In this document: piece after piece, positions 7,637 to 14,399 of the stretch
Layout: each line of letters starts with the position of its first letter
Position numbering within the stretch: position 1 is the stretch's first letter
NCBI GenBank assembly: GCA_013140395.1
Contig: JABFSY010000508.1
Location: forward strand, 1-16,132
DNA: 16,132 nt
From: Cyclobacteriaceae bacterium
Lineage (GTDB): Bacteria; Bacteroidota; Bacteroidia; Cytophagales; Cyclobacteriaceae
Reading direction: 5' to 3'
Translations under genes and position numbers: made by a program
The notes under the pieces: generated by a model
The model's input: only the letters and a program-made list of their open reading frames with translations
Database searches by the model: none
What the model was told of the DNA's origin: nothing

Positions 7637-7692
7637 CCTTGCGCCTTAGCGTCTTTGCGTGAGATTTAAAGCGTCTTTGCGTGAAATTAAAG
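7637..7692 (-). repeat. Right inverted repeat with a 22-bp tandem duplication
   Basis: The inner part (7637-7663) is the inverted partner of 7199-7226, with 22 of 26 core positions matching. On the plus strand it runs in 8-bp units of the form GYGYCTTW. A 22-bp direct duplication follows: 7649-7670 and 7671-7692 share GCGTCTTTGCGTGA exactly and differ at only a few of the remaining positions. The outer copy runs through the kdnB stop codon (7687-7689), so the repeat forms the very end of kdnB. Confidence 0.75.
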
Positions 7693-8766
7693 TCTTCTAA
7701 AAAGCTTCTCAATACTCTCAATACTCACCTTCTCTTTCCAATCACTGCCAATGGCATGATTCCACATGTGGCTAAGGTTATAGGATACATGCGCCATCTT
7801 AGTGATCTGATCGTCTGTCCAATCTTTAGATAATCCTTGCGGCAAATCAATTTTATGCTTGGCAATCATTGTCTTAAATTCTTTCACACCTTCTGGATAG
7901 AAATCTTCGAGATGGTTGAATGCAATACAATTCGCATAACAATGGCGGGTGCCTAGTATCTTTGAAAGGCCATAAGACAAAGCATGGCAAACACCCACTT
8001 CAGAATAAGTAAGGCTCAAGCCACCCATGAGCGAAGCCACCATCAGTTTATCATCATTATCTGCAGTCTGTCCGCTCTTGTCGCCTAAGTAAATTTCTCT
8101 GCAAAGTTTTAGTGACTGCTCAGCATAGGCGTGGCTATATGCATTATTCAGCGTTCCGTTTTCAGATTCGATGCAATGGATGTAAGTGTCCATGCCGGTG
8201 TAGAACCACCAATTGCGTGGTACACTTGCAATCAAATCCGGATCCAGTATTACTTGATTGAAGACAGTCCATTCGCATTTCAATCCTAGTTTTTTTTCGG
8301 GGCCCGTGAGCACTGCAGTCATGGATACTTCGGCTCCAGTGCCAGAGATCGTTGGTACGCCTATGTGATAGATGCCAGGCTTCTTGATCAAGTTTAGTCC
8401 CTGATACAATTGCGAAGAACCCTCATTGGTAAACATCAACGAAACAGCTTTGGCAATATCCATGATGGAGCCACCTCCGATTCCAATGGCAGCCGCAGGA
8501 ACCCCTCTGGTCTTTTTGACGGAGTCACGAATCGAATCGATTTGTTGGGTGGTGGGCTCAAATTGATCTACATCAATATACATAATAGTATCACCCGCTT
8601 TCATTGGGATCCGATTCGCCAGTTCTTTTCCTTTAAAATAGTTATCGGCCAGGTATAGCATAAACCCATCGTTCTGATGACGCTGTGTTTCTACAATTTC
8701 ACCTAACTGGTTAAAACTACCACGACCAAATACGGTCTTTTCAATTCCTTTAAAATTTTTATGCAT
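7687..8766 (-). CDS. kdnB: 3-deoxy-D-manno-octulosonate 8-oxidase, iron-containing alcohol dehydrogenase family
   Basis: 359 aa. This group III (Fe/Zn) alcohol dehydrogenase has a nucleotide-binding GGGSIMDIAKAV (97-108) and a family SGTGAEVSMTAVLT (141-154). The metal ligands Asp193, His197, His261 and His275 are all present, in the usual spacing. The opening KNFKGIEKTVFGRGSFNQL and the partner gene identify it as KdnB. KdnB oxidises the C8 hydroxyl of Kdo to an aldehyde, the first step to 8-amino-Kdo (established in Shewanella oneidensis). Its ATG lies inside the end of kdnA (8-bp overlap), so translation is coupled. It acts in the cytoplasm on free Kdo, before the CMP-transfer step. The stop codon falls within the flanking repeat. 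A generic alcohol dehydrogenase is the alternative, made unlikely by the pairing. Confidence 0.85.
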   Translation of the reverse strand: MHKNFKGIEKTVFGRGSFNQLGEIVETQRHQNDGFMLYLADNYFKGKELANRIPMKAGDTIMYIDVDQFEPTTQQIDSIRDSVKKTRGVPAAAIGIGGGSIMDIAKAVSLMFTNEGSSQLYQGLNLIKKPGIYHIGVPTISGTGAEVSMTAVLTGPEKKLGLKCEWTVFNQVILDPDLIASVPRNWWFYTGMDTYIHCIESENGTLNNAYSHAYAEQSLKLCREIYLGDKSGQTADNDDKLMVASLMGGLSLTYSEVGVCHALSYGLSKILGTRHCYANCIAFNHLEDFYPEGVKEFKTMIAKHKIDLPQGLSKDWTDDQITKMAHVSYNLSHMWNHAIGSDWKEKVSIESIEKLFRRL

Positions 8767-9967
8767 GTACTGGAGCTAATGCGTTTTTAATACAACCAGA
8801 AATTTTTTGTGCCAATGCTTTTACTTCTTCCTCTTTCCACGTGCAGCGGATGCCAAATGAAATCAATCGACCAACGGTTTCTTGCGACTTTGGTAAATGC
8901 AAGTTGTTATAGTCTTGCGGAGCGCCCAGGATATGAATCGGAAGTTTAGCTGCCGTTTTTAAATCGCGCAAATGATTCCATTGGTTGATGAAATGATACA
9001 TATTCGTAAACCAATAATTAAAACCACCAACACCCGCTTTGTTGAATTCATCCACTGTGCGCTTAGCCGCTTCAGTATCGGGCATCAGAATATTTAGGAA
9101 CGTGGCCGAGTCACCGGCAGGATCTGCCAACGTGCTGAAACTCACTCCTTCAATTTTTGATAATTCTTTTGTAAGTATCGCTTTGTGCTCGCGATTCTTC
9201 TCGCGGATGAACGGCACCTTGCGCGTCTGCGCCAATCCAATGGCAGCGTTGATTTCTCCAATGCGATAATTGAAGCCCACGATCGGATGATTTTCCATTC
9301 CGCGGTTATTGCCTACGTGGTCATGGCCGTGATCTGAAAAACTATCGGCATGGCGATAAGCTTGCTCATCGTTGGTCACCATCACACCGCCTTCGCCACA
9401 GGTCGCAATTTTGAAAAAGTCAAAAGAGTAGCAACCGGTTTTCCCAAACAAGCCTACCGAAGTGCCTTTGTAAGAGGCGCCAAAAGCCTGGCCGGCATCT
9501 TCAATCAGCGTAAGGTTATGTTCTTTGCAAATTTTCAAGATCTCATCCAGCTTGGCCATGCCACCGCACATATGCACGAGCATGATCGCTTTCGTTTTTG
9601 GAGTGATAGCTGCGCGAATTCCCTCTGGACTTAAGCAAAGCGACTCATCAATCTCGGCAAACACCGGCAACCCGCCAGCAAACAAAACCGCCTCTACCGA
9701 AGCGATGTAGGTAAAGGGAGGCACGATTACCTCGTCCCCGGCACCTATGCCTGCGGCAGCCAATGCACACGAGACGGCCGTAGAGCCACTCGATACTGCG
9801 TGGGCAAACTTTGCGCCTGTTACCCTTTTTACTTCTGCCTCAAACTCGCGGGCTTTCCAAATATTGTTGCGCTGTGCATCGTGGTTATAGCGGAAGAGGA
9901 TGCCCGTTTCCATGACATCATTTACCTCTTTGCGCTCTTCTATTCCAAACAGTTCGGATCCTGGCAT
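8759..9967 (-). CDS. kdnA: 8-amino-3,8-dideoxy-D-manno-octulosonate transaminase
   Basis: 402 aa DegT/DnrJ/EryC1/StrS-type PLP aminotransferase. The PLP lysine is Lys186 in SFDFFKIATCGEGG, and Asp157 in IEDAGQAFG is the pyridine-nitrogen partner. The N-terminal MPGSELFGIEERKEVNDVME, the AEIDESLCLSPEGI stretch (104-117) and FSDHGHDHVG (210-219) match what I remember of Shewanella KdnA. That enzyme transfers an amino group from glutamate to the C8 aldehyde of oxidised Kdo, yielding Kdo8N for lipopolysaccharide. kdnB overlaps its end by 8 bp. A TAnnTTTG promoter box lies at 9988-9995. Alternative: an aminotransferase for another nucleotide sugar; the kdnB partner argues against it. Confidence 0.88.
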   Translation of the reverse strand: MPGSELFGIEERKEVNDVMETGILFRYNHDAQRNNIWKAREFEAEVKRVTGAKFAHAVSSGSTAVSCALAAAGIGAGDEVIVPPFTYIASVEAVLFAGGLPVFAEIDESLCLSPEGIRAAITPKTKAIMLVHMCGGMAKLDEILKICKEHNLTLIEDAGQAFGASYKGTSVGLFGKTGCYSFDFFKIATCGEGGVMVTNDEQAYRHADSFSDHGHDHVGNNRGMENHPIVGFNYRIGEINAAIGLAQTRKVPFIREKNREHKAILTKELSKIEGVSFSTLADPAGDSATFLNILMPDTEAAKRTVDEFNKAGVGGFNYWFTNMYHFINQWNHLRDLKTAAKLPIHILGAPQDYNNLHLPKSQETVGRLISFGIRCTWKEEEVKALAQKISGCIKNALAPVHA

Positions 9968-9987
9968 AATTGATAACGATTAGGCTG

Positions 9988-9995
9988 CAAAAATA
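9988..9995 (-). promoter_or_regulatory. -7 promoter box of the kdnAB unit
   Basis: The minus strand reads TATTTTTG, a full match to TAnnTTTG, 20 nt before the kdnA ATG. That gives a leader of about 14 nt. No clear TTG is visible at the -33 distance. This is the best candidate promoter for kdnA, kdnB and possibly the genes that follow. Confidence 0.5.
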
Positions 9996-10090
9996 CGAAT
10001 TTAGGGGTTTAAATATCAGGCTATTACGCATGAGATTTTGAAAGGTTCTTGCTTTGCTGCGGTTCGGGGGCTACTTGAGCCGAATCCAAC

Positions 10091-10119
10091 TTGAAAATGC
10101 TGCCAGAAACTTATCTTTG
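10091..10119 (+). promoter_or_regulatory. Bacteroidota promoter of the zinc-ribbon methyltransferase gene
   Basis: TTG at 10091-10093 and TATCTTTG at 10112-10119 are separated by 18 nt, a good match to the -33/-7 pair of the Bacteroidota primary sigma factor. The -7 box ends only 5 nt before the ATG at 10125, so the message may be leaderless or nearly so. The rest of the 157-bp divergent gap (9968-10124) contains the kdnA promoter and a weak bulged hairpin at about 10063-10083, and nothing else I recognise. Confidence 0.55.
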
Positions 10120-10124
10120 CGCCA

Positions 10125-10883
10125 ATGAAGAAGTTAATTTCTCTGCTAATTCGGTTTGTTCCTCGCAAATACCTTCAACTTTTTAGTGGGGTAGGCCTCA
10201 AGGCGCTAGGTATTTTCTATATGGGTAACCAGGTGGAGTGCCCGATTTGCAAAAATCATTACCGACAGTTTTTACCCTACGGCAGAATTAACCCACGCCC
10301 CAACGCGCTTTGCCCTGGCTGTTTGAGCCTCGAACGACACCGTTTGATATGGCTTTACCTTCAGCAAAAAACTAATTTCTTTCAACAAAAGTTAAAGGTG
10401 TTGCAAATAGCCCCCGAGCATTGCTTCATGAAACCCTTTGAAGCCCAACATGGTGAAGGCTACATCACTGCGGACATTGAGTCTCCCTTAGCCAAGGTAA
10501 AAATGGACATCCATGAAATTCCCTTCGGGGAAAATCATTTTGACGTGGTGTTGTGCAATCATGTACTCGAGCATGTCAAAGATGACATAAAGGCCATGAG
10601 TGAGATCAAACGAGTTTTAAAGCCAGGCGGGTGGGCAATTTTACAAGTGCCGTTCTTTTCACCTGTGCCGGATGTAACCTTCGAAGACAATTCTATTACT
10701 GATCCGCGCGAGCGCGAAAAGATTTTTGGCCAAGATGATCACGTGCGAATGTTTGGAAAAGATTATTCAAAACGGATTCAAAGAAGTGGGTTGAAAGCGG
10801 AGGAAAATGATTTTGCTTTTTCACAAAGTGACAGGTATGGGCTGCAGAAAGCTGAGATTATTTATCTGGGTAGAAAGTCGTAA
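10125..10883 (+). CDS. Zinc-ribbon class I SAM-dependent methyltransferase
   Basis: 252 aa. A short hydrophobic/basic N-terminus precedes a four-cysteine zinc-ribbon-like knuckle, CPIC (39-42) and CPGC (63-66). A Methyltransf_11-type domain follows (about 88-220). The usual glycine-rich SAM motif I is replaced by KVLQIAPEHCF (91-101). Later motifs are clear: ADIE (117-119 region), FDVVLCNHVLEHV (139-151) and LKPGGWAILQVPFF (165-178). The substrate is unknown; similar proteins occur near polysaccharide and glycosyltransferase genes, which fits loosely with kdnA next door, but it is divergent from kdnA, not in its operon. The start is fixed by the promoter placed 5 nt upstream. It ends 2 bp from the convergent neighbour's stop, so transcripts of the two must overlap or stop within each other. 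Confidence 0.8.
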   Translation: MKKLISLLIRFVPRKYLQLFSGVGLKALGIFYMGNQVECPICKNHYRQFLPYGRINPRPNALCPGCLSLERHRLIWLYLQQKTNFFQQKLKVLQIAPEHCFMKPFEAQHGEGYITADIESPLAKVKMDIHEIPFGENHFDVVLCNHVLEHVKDDIKAMSEIKRVLKPGGWAILQVPFFSPVPDVTFEDNSITDPREREKIFGQDDHVRMFGKDYSKRIQRSGLKAEENDFAFSQSDRYGLQKAEIIYLGRKS

Positions 10884-10885
10884 TC

Positions 10886-11881
10886 TTATTTTGATTGAGC
10901 TGGCTGATTGCTTACCGTTACCGTAGCAGCTAAAATTCCTCTTACTTTTTCCCACTTGTCGAAACTTGTTTTTCGGGTATAGCAGTTAAACAACTTGCTT
11001 GCCGATTCGCTAGGTGCAATACCAATAAAAGTCCCAGGCAAATCAATGCCGCCATAACCAAGTTGCTGGCGCACCTGTTTTTTACCCTCAAAAACAATCG
11101 TGTCAATTCGTAATCTGTTGGGGTGCTTTTTAATAAAATCATGATAGCCTTTAGCAATTTGGTCTCTATCTGTTTTTGTGAGAATATGTTCAAAGGCGAT
11201 GAAGAATGGTTTGTCGATTAAATATTTGAATTCAGAAAGGTCAAAAGTCAACCAACCATTTCGCATCGTAGATTCAAGCACGATGCTTTTGTTCAAAAGG
11301 TCTTCACCGGGCGATTTTGTAATGCTATCAACTGAATATAGGCGAACACGCATTTTAAAAGATGGCAAATTATTCCTGAAAATTCGGATGCTTGCATTTT
11401 GTAAATAGACTGGAAACAAAAGTTCTTTTTGAAATGGGTTTTTGTTTTCAATCAGAAGGGCCGTTGCAGAACCCGCATAAATCGTGTCGGTTTCAAGTGT
11501 TCCCCCTCTAGATTTCCTGTTCCCCAATTTAAATGTTTTGTTATCATCTTTTTTTGATATCACGGTGACTGCATTCAAAAGGGTTACGTGCTCCTTTAGA
11601 TAAACGATTACTTCTTGGGTGAGAAAAGACTGAATAGGAATATTTTTGTTGATAAAACCAATCCCGGAGAGACGCAGCGTATCTTTCAAATTTGGTGTTG
11701 GTACTTTTAATGAAAATGATCCGTCTTCATTGGAAATGGTGCCAATGCCGGTGTTTACAATCCCAATGTTAGCAAAGGCAATCGGTTTCTTGTCCGATTG
11801 TTTAACTACTTTTCCCCGGATAATGACTTGAGAATATCCAATTTGAATGCTAAGTAGAACAGTTAGAGCGGCTTTGAGCAT
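10886..11881 (-). CDS. Secreted protein with CarboxypepD_reg-like domain
   Basis: 331 aa from the ATG at 11881. The signal peptide is MLKAALTVLLSIQIGYS with cleavage before Gln18. It is followed at once by a carboxypeptidase regulatory-like beta-sandwich (about 20-105: IRGKVVKQSDKKPIAFANI, then GTISNEDGSFSLKVP). This is the module at the N-terminus of many TonB-dependent receptors, but no plug or barrel follows, so it is not a receptor. The remaining 220 residues are beta-rich and I do not recognise them. A longer reading from a GTG at 11944 would place 21 polar residues before the signal peptide and reach into the mdh terminator region, so I reject it. No clear promoter box lies upstream. 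It is tail to tail with the methyltransferase gene, 2 bp apart. Confidence 0.82.
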   Translation of the reverse strand: MLKAALTVLLSIQIGYSQVIIRGKVVKQSDKKPIAFANIGIVNTGIGTISNEDGSFSLKVPTPNLKDTLRLSGIGFINKNIPIQSFLTQEVIVYLKEHVTLLNAVTVISKKDDNKTFKLGNRKSRGGTLETDTIYAGSATALLIENKNPFQKELLFPVYLQNASIRIFRNNLPSFKMRVRLYSVDSITKSPGEDLLNKSIVLESTMRNGWLTFDLSEFKYLIDKPFFIAFEHILTKTDRDQIAKGYHDFIKKHPNRLRIDTIVFEGKKQVRQQLGYGGIDLPGTFIGIAPSESASKLFNCYTRKTSFDKWEKVRGILAATVTVSNQPAQSK

Positions 11882-11948
11882 CTTACTTTTCTTTATAGAT
11901 TCATGATTCAATTGGATAGTTCTTTCTTGTTGGTTAGGTATCACCCCT

Positions 11949-11991
11949 AAAAAAACAAAGGCACAAAAACGTAGTGTCTTTGTGCCTTTGT
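11949..11991 (-). terminator. Rho-independent terminator of mdh
   Basis: A 13-bp perfect stem (ACAAAGGCACAAA at 11955-11967 with 11979-11991) and an 11-nt loop are followed on the minus strand by a run of T (11955-11949). It starts 16 nt after the mdh stop. Its right arm is built from the same kind of 8-bp unit as the repeats flanking the GxxExxY gene. Confidence 0.85.
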
Positions 11992-11997
11992 GTTAAA
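11974..11997 (+). repeat. 8-bp-phased repeat copy within the mdh terminator
   Basis: Three successive 8-mers, GTGTCTTT (11974), GTGCCTTT (11982) and GTGTTAAA (11990), follow the same GYGYCTTW plan and phase as the repeats at 7199-7226 and 7637-7692, with GTG in place of GCG. It looks like a related but diverged member of a dispersed repeat family that now supplies one arm of a terminator. Confidence 0.5.
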
Positions 11998-12007
11998 AAT
12001 TTTAAAA

Positions 12008-12940
12008 CTATTTTGGCAACTTATCCAATACCTCCATTACTTCTTTCACGTGTTGGCGGCTGGTTTCTAGCAGTGCTTTCTCATCACTATTCAAATCCAA
12101 CTCAATTACTTTTTCTACCCCATTCTTTCCTAAAATTACGGGAACACCTAAGTAACAATTTTTAATTCCATACTCGCCATCCAACTGCATACACACAGGC
12201 AATACCCTGCGCTGGTCTCTTACGATTGCCTCTACCATTTGCGCGGCAGCTGAACCGGGTGCGTACCAAGCCGAGGTGCCCATTAGTTTCACTAATTCAC
12301 CACCACCCACTTTTGTACGCTCTATGATGGCGTTCAATTTATCCTTCGCAATTAGTTCTGTTACAGGTATTCCACCTACCGTTGTGTAACGTGGTAGCGG
12401 CACCATCGTATCACCATGTCCTCCTAATAACATGGCTTGAATGTCTTTTGGCGAAACATTTAAAGCTTCTGCTAAAAACGCTCTATAACGAGCCGTATCC
12501 AAAATCCCGGCCATTCCAATTACTCTCGAGCGTGGCAACTTTGATGTCAAGTGTGCCTGATAGGTCATGACATCGAGCGGATTTGAAACCACGATAATGA
12601 TTGCGTTGGGTGAGTGTTTCACCACGTTTTCAGTAACCGACTTAACAATACCGGCATTCGTACCAATCAAGTCATCACGCGTCATACCGGGCTTACGGGG
12701 AAGACCGGATGTAATTACGACCACATCTGAACCAGCAGTTTTGGTGTAATCATTGGTGGAGCCAATCGTGCGACTATCATACAAATCGATAGGGGCTTTT
12801 TGCCAAATGTCAAGTGCCTTCCCTTCGGCAAACCCTTCCCGGATGTCTACTAATACAATCTCGTTAGCAATTTCTTTATAAGCCAGCACATCAGCACAAG
12901 TGGCTCCTACGTTTCCGGCTCCTACAACAGTGATTTTCAT
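12008..12940 (-). CDS. mdh: Malate dehydrogenase (LDH-like type)
   Basis: 310 aa from the ATG at 12940, the normal length. NAD-binding GAGNVGA lies at 7-13, and Asp32 after the second beta strand favours NAD over NADP. Substrate arginines Arg82 and Arg88 are in GLPRKPGMTRDD; Arg at 82 rather than Gln indicates malate, not lactate. Also present are Asn120, Asp148, Arg151 and the catalytic His175 in GGHGDTM. It interconverts malate and oxaloacetate in the citric acid cycle in the cytoplasm. A reading 23 codons longer exists, but the Rossmann fold should begin at MKITVVGAG, so ATG 12940 is chosen. tilS ends 99 bp upstream on the same strand; the gap has no convincing terminator, so read-through from tilS is possible. 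It is followed by its own terminator. Confidence 0.96.
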   Translation of the reverse strand: MKITVVGAGNVGATCADVLAYKEIANEIVLVDIREGFAEGKALDIWQKAPIDLYDSRTIGSTNDYTKTAGSDVVVITSGLPRKPGMTRDDLIGTNAGIVKSVTENVVKHSPNAIIIVVSNPLDVMTYQAHLTSKLPRSRVIGMAGILDTARYRAFLAEALNVSPKDIQAMLLGGHGDTMVPLPRYTTVGGIPVTELIAKDKLNAIIERTKVGGGELVKLMGTSAWYAPGSAAAQMVEAIVRDQRRVLPVCMQLDGEYGIKNCYLGVPVILGKNGVEKVIELDLNSDEKALLETSRQHVKEVMEVLDKLPK

Positions 12941-13039
12941 ATGGGGTGTATTAGTTGGTGTGAAATCAGGGCACGAAGTTATTAATCGATGGCTCAATAA
13001 GAAAAACAATTGACAAAATTTTGAAGACCGTTGACTCAG

Positions 13040-14359
13040 TTATGCTATCGTGATAAGCAAGACATGTTCGGTAGTCGTTTTTACTTTGAACCGGTCGTCA
13101 ATGCGGTAGCCTACCACCCAGGCGATTTCCCCAGCCGATTCCAATACCGAGATAGCCTCTTTCTCAATTAATGACACCTTCTGGTCGATCAGAAAGTCAC
13201 TGATTTTCTTCCGCCCAGTCATTCCCAAAGGAAAAAATGAATCTCCCGCTTTCCACTTTCGCCAAATAAGCGGGAAACGAATGGAGGCTCTATCCAACAT
13301 AGTCGCATTCTCTTTACTATTTAAGGAACTGCCGTTAATGGTAGTCAAAAAGGTGAGCTGCTTGTTTCCCAAGTATGCATTAACTAGACCCTCGTCAATA
13401 GTCACTTCAGCTAATTCAGATGAAAGAGGCGCTAAAATCAAGAGTTCGCGATCTACCACTAATTGATGGCTGGTGGAAAGGAATTTTTTGCCGGACTGGC
13501 CATTTAGTGCGTGCACTATTTTTTTGCACTGATCGAAATGAAAGCCGAACCCGCGCACAATTCTCCACAGCAGAGCCGAGTTGTAGGAGTCGTCCAAATT
13601 TGGCTCAAAACCCTTCTTTGCCAGAATAACTTTGTCGTTTTCGTTTTTCTGAAACTGCTTTTTCCAAACTTCGATGGCCTGTGTTAAGATCGCTCCGTCT
13701 CCCGACAATCGCTCAACCATCTTTGCAATAGATTGCTCAAAGGCCGGGTTTATCTGCTCGAGCTTTGGAATAATCTGATGGCGAACGAAATTGCGTTGGT
13801 AATCATCCGTTTCATTACTTCGATCTTCACGCCAGATTACTCCGGTTTCAGCAGCATAATTGGCTACTTCTTTGTGAGTCGCAAATAACAGCGGGCGAAT
13901 CACAAAGTCATTTTTGTGAGCGATTCCTACCAGGCCATCCAAACCGGTTCCTCTTGTAAGATTTAATAAAACGGTTTCAACGGAATCACTCAAATGATGG
14001 GCAGTAGCAATCCAGTCTGCGTTTTCTTTTTCCTTCACTTGGTGAAACCAATTGTAGCGTAGCTCTCGTGCCGCCATTTGTATGGACAGCCCGTGCTGGA
14101 TGGCATAGTTGTTGGTATCGAACCGGATACTATGAAACGGAATACCCCACTTTTCGCATTTGGCCGCTACGAAATTCTCGTCTTCATCCGACTCCTCGCC
14201 ACGAAGTTGAAAATTGCAGTGAGCCACCGCAACGGAGAACCCCGCTTGAAGAAACAAATGGAGCATCACCATCGAATCCATTCCGCCACTTACGGCCAAA
14301 AGAATTTTATCGGTAGTTTTGCACAGCTTTTCAATATGAGTAAGAAATGGGCGAAGCAC
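13040..14359 (-). CDS. tilS: tRNA(Ile)-lysidine synthase
   Basis: 439 aa, full length. The PP-loop ATP motif SGGMDS is at 24-29. The N-terminal synthetase domain continues through AHHLSDSVETVLLNLTRGTG. A TilS C-terminal domain covers about the last 75 residues (WRKWKAGDSFFPLGMTGRKKISDFL). The enzyme attaches lysine to C34 of the tRNA(Ile) with CAU anticodon, changing its decoding to AUA; it is essential in most bacteria. The start is a GTG at 14359, the only codon that leaves the usual ~20 residues before SGG. A full TAnnTTTG box (TACATTTG, 14364-14371) ends 4 nt before it, which suggests a leaderless message. The gap to the divergent OstA-like gene is only 19 bp. Confidence 0.95.
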   Translation of the reverse strand: MLRPFLTHIEKLCKTTDKILLAVSGGMDSMVMLHLFLQAGFSVAVAHCNFQLRGEESDEDENFVAAKCEKWGIPFHSIRFDTNNYAIQHGLSIQMAARELRYNWFHQVKEKENADWIATAHHLSDSVETVLLNLTRGTGLDGLVGIAHKNDFVIRPLLFATHKEVANYAAETGVIWREDRSNETDDYQRNFVRHQIIPKLEQINPAFEQSIAKMVERLSGDGAILTQAIEVWKKQFQKNENDKVILAKKGFEPNLDDSYNSALLWRIVRGFGFHFDQCKKIVHALNGQSGKKFLSTSHQLVVDRELLILAPLSSELAEVTIDEGLVNAYLGNKQLTFLTTINGSSLNSKENATMLDRASIRFPLIWRKWKAGDSFFPLGMTGRKKISDFLIDQKVSLIEKEAISVLESAGEIAWVVGYRIDDRFKVKTTTEHVLLITIA

Positions 14360-14363
14360 GACA

Positions 14364-14399
14364 CAAATGTAGAATGAGATGAGTCAACGGCAGTCAAAA
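14364..14399 (-). promoter_or_regulatory. tilS promoter with box next to the start codon
   Basis: On the minus strand TTTTG (14399-14395) is followed after 23 nt by TACATTTG (14371-14364), a full -7 match. The box ends 4 nt before the GTG start. The -33 part lies inside the coding region of the divergent OstA-like gene, so the two genes share sequence between regulatory and coding roles. Confidence 0.45.

Noticed and set aside
7637..7692. CRISPR-like reading of the short repeats
   Set aside because: There are only two tandem copies with no spacer between them, and no cas genes nearby. It is a tandem duplication, not an array.
8759..9967. Reading kdnA as a general O-antigen amino-sugar transaminase
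   Set aside because: The overlapping partner kdnB and the KdnA-type N-terminus point to the Kdo8N pathway, and no nucleotide-sugar genes are nearby.
10063..10083. Bulged hairpin (TTC-GGCT / AGCC-GAA) in the kdnA-methyltransferase gap
   Set aside because: The stem is short with a 2-nt bulge, has no T run on either strand, and lies between divergent starts where a terminator is not expected. Probably chance.
13014..13023. Perfect 10-bp palindrome CAAAATTTTG between tilS and mdh
   Set aside because: Short and very AT-rich, so expected by chance at this frequency; no second copy was seen near a related promoter.
14068..14377. Open frames on the plus strand opposite tilS
   Set aside because: Fully antisense to a well-conserved gene, with no recognisable domain or ribosome-binding context. 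Shadow reading frames.
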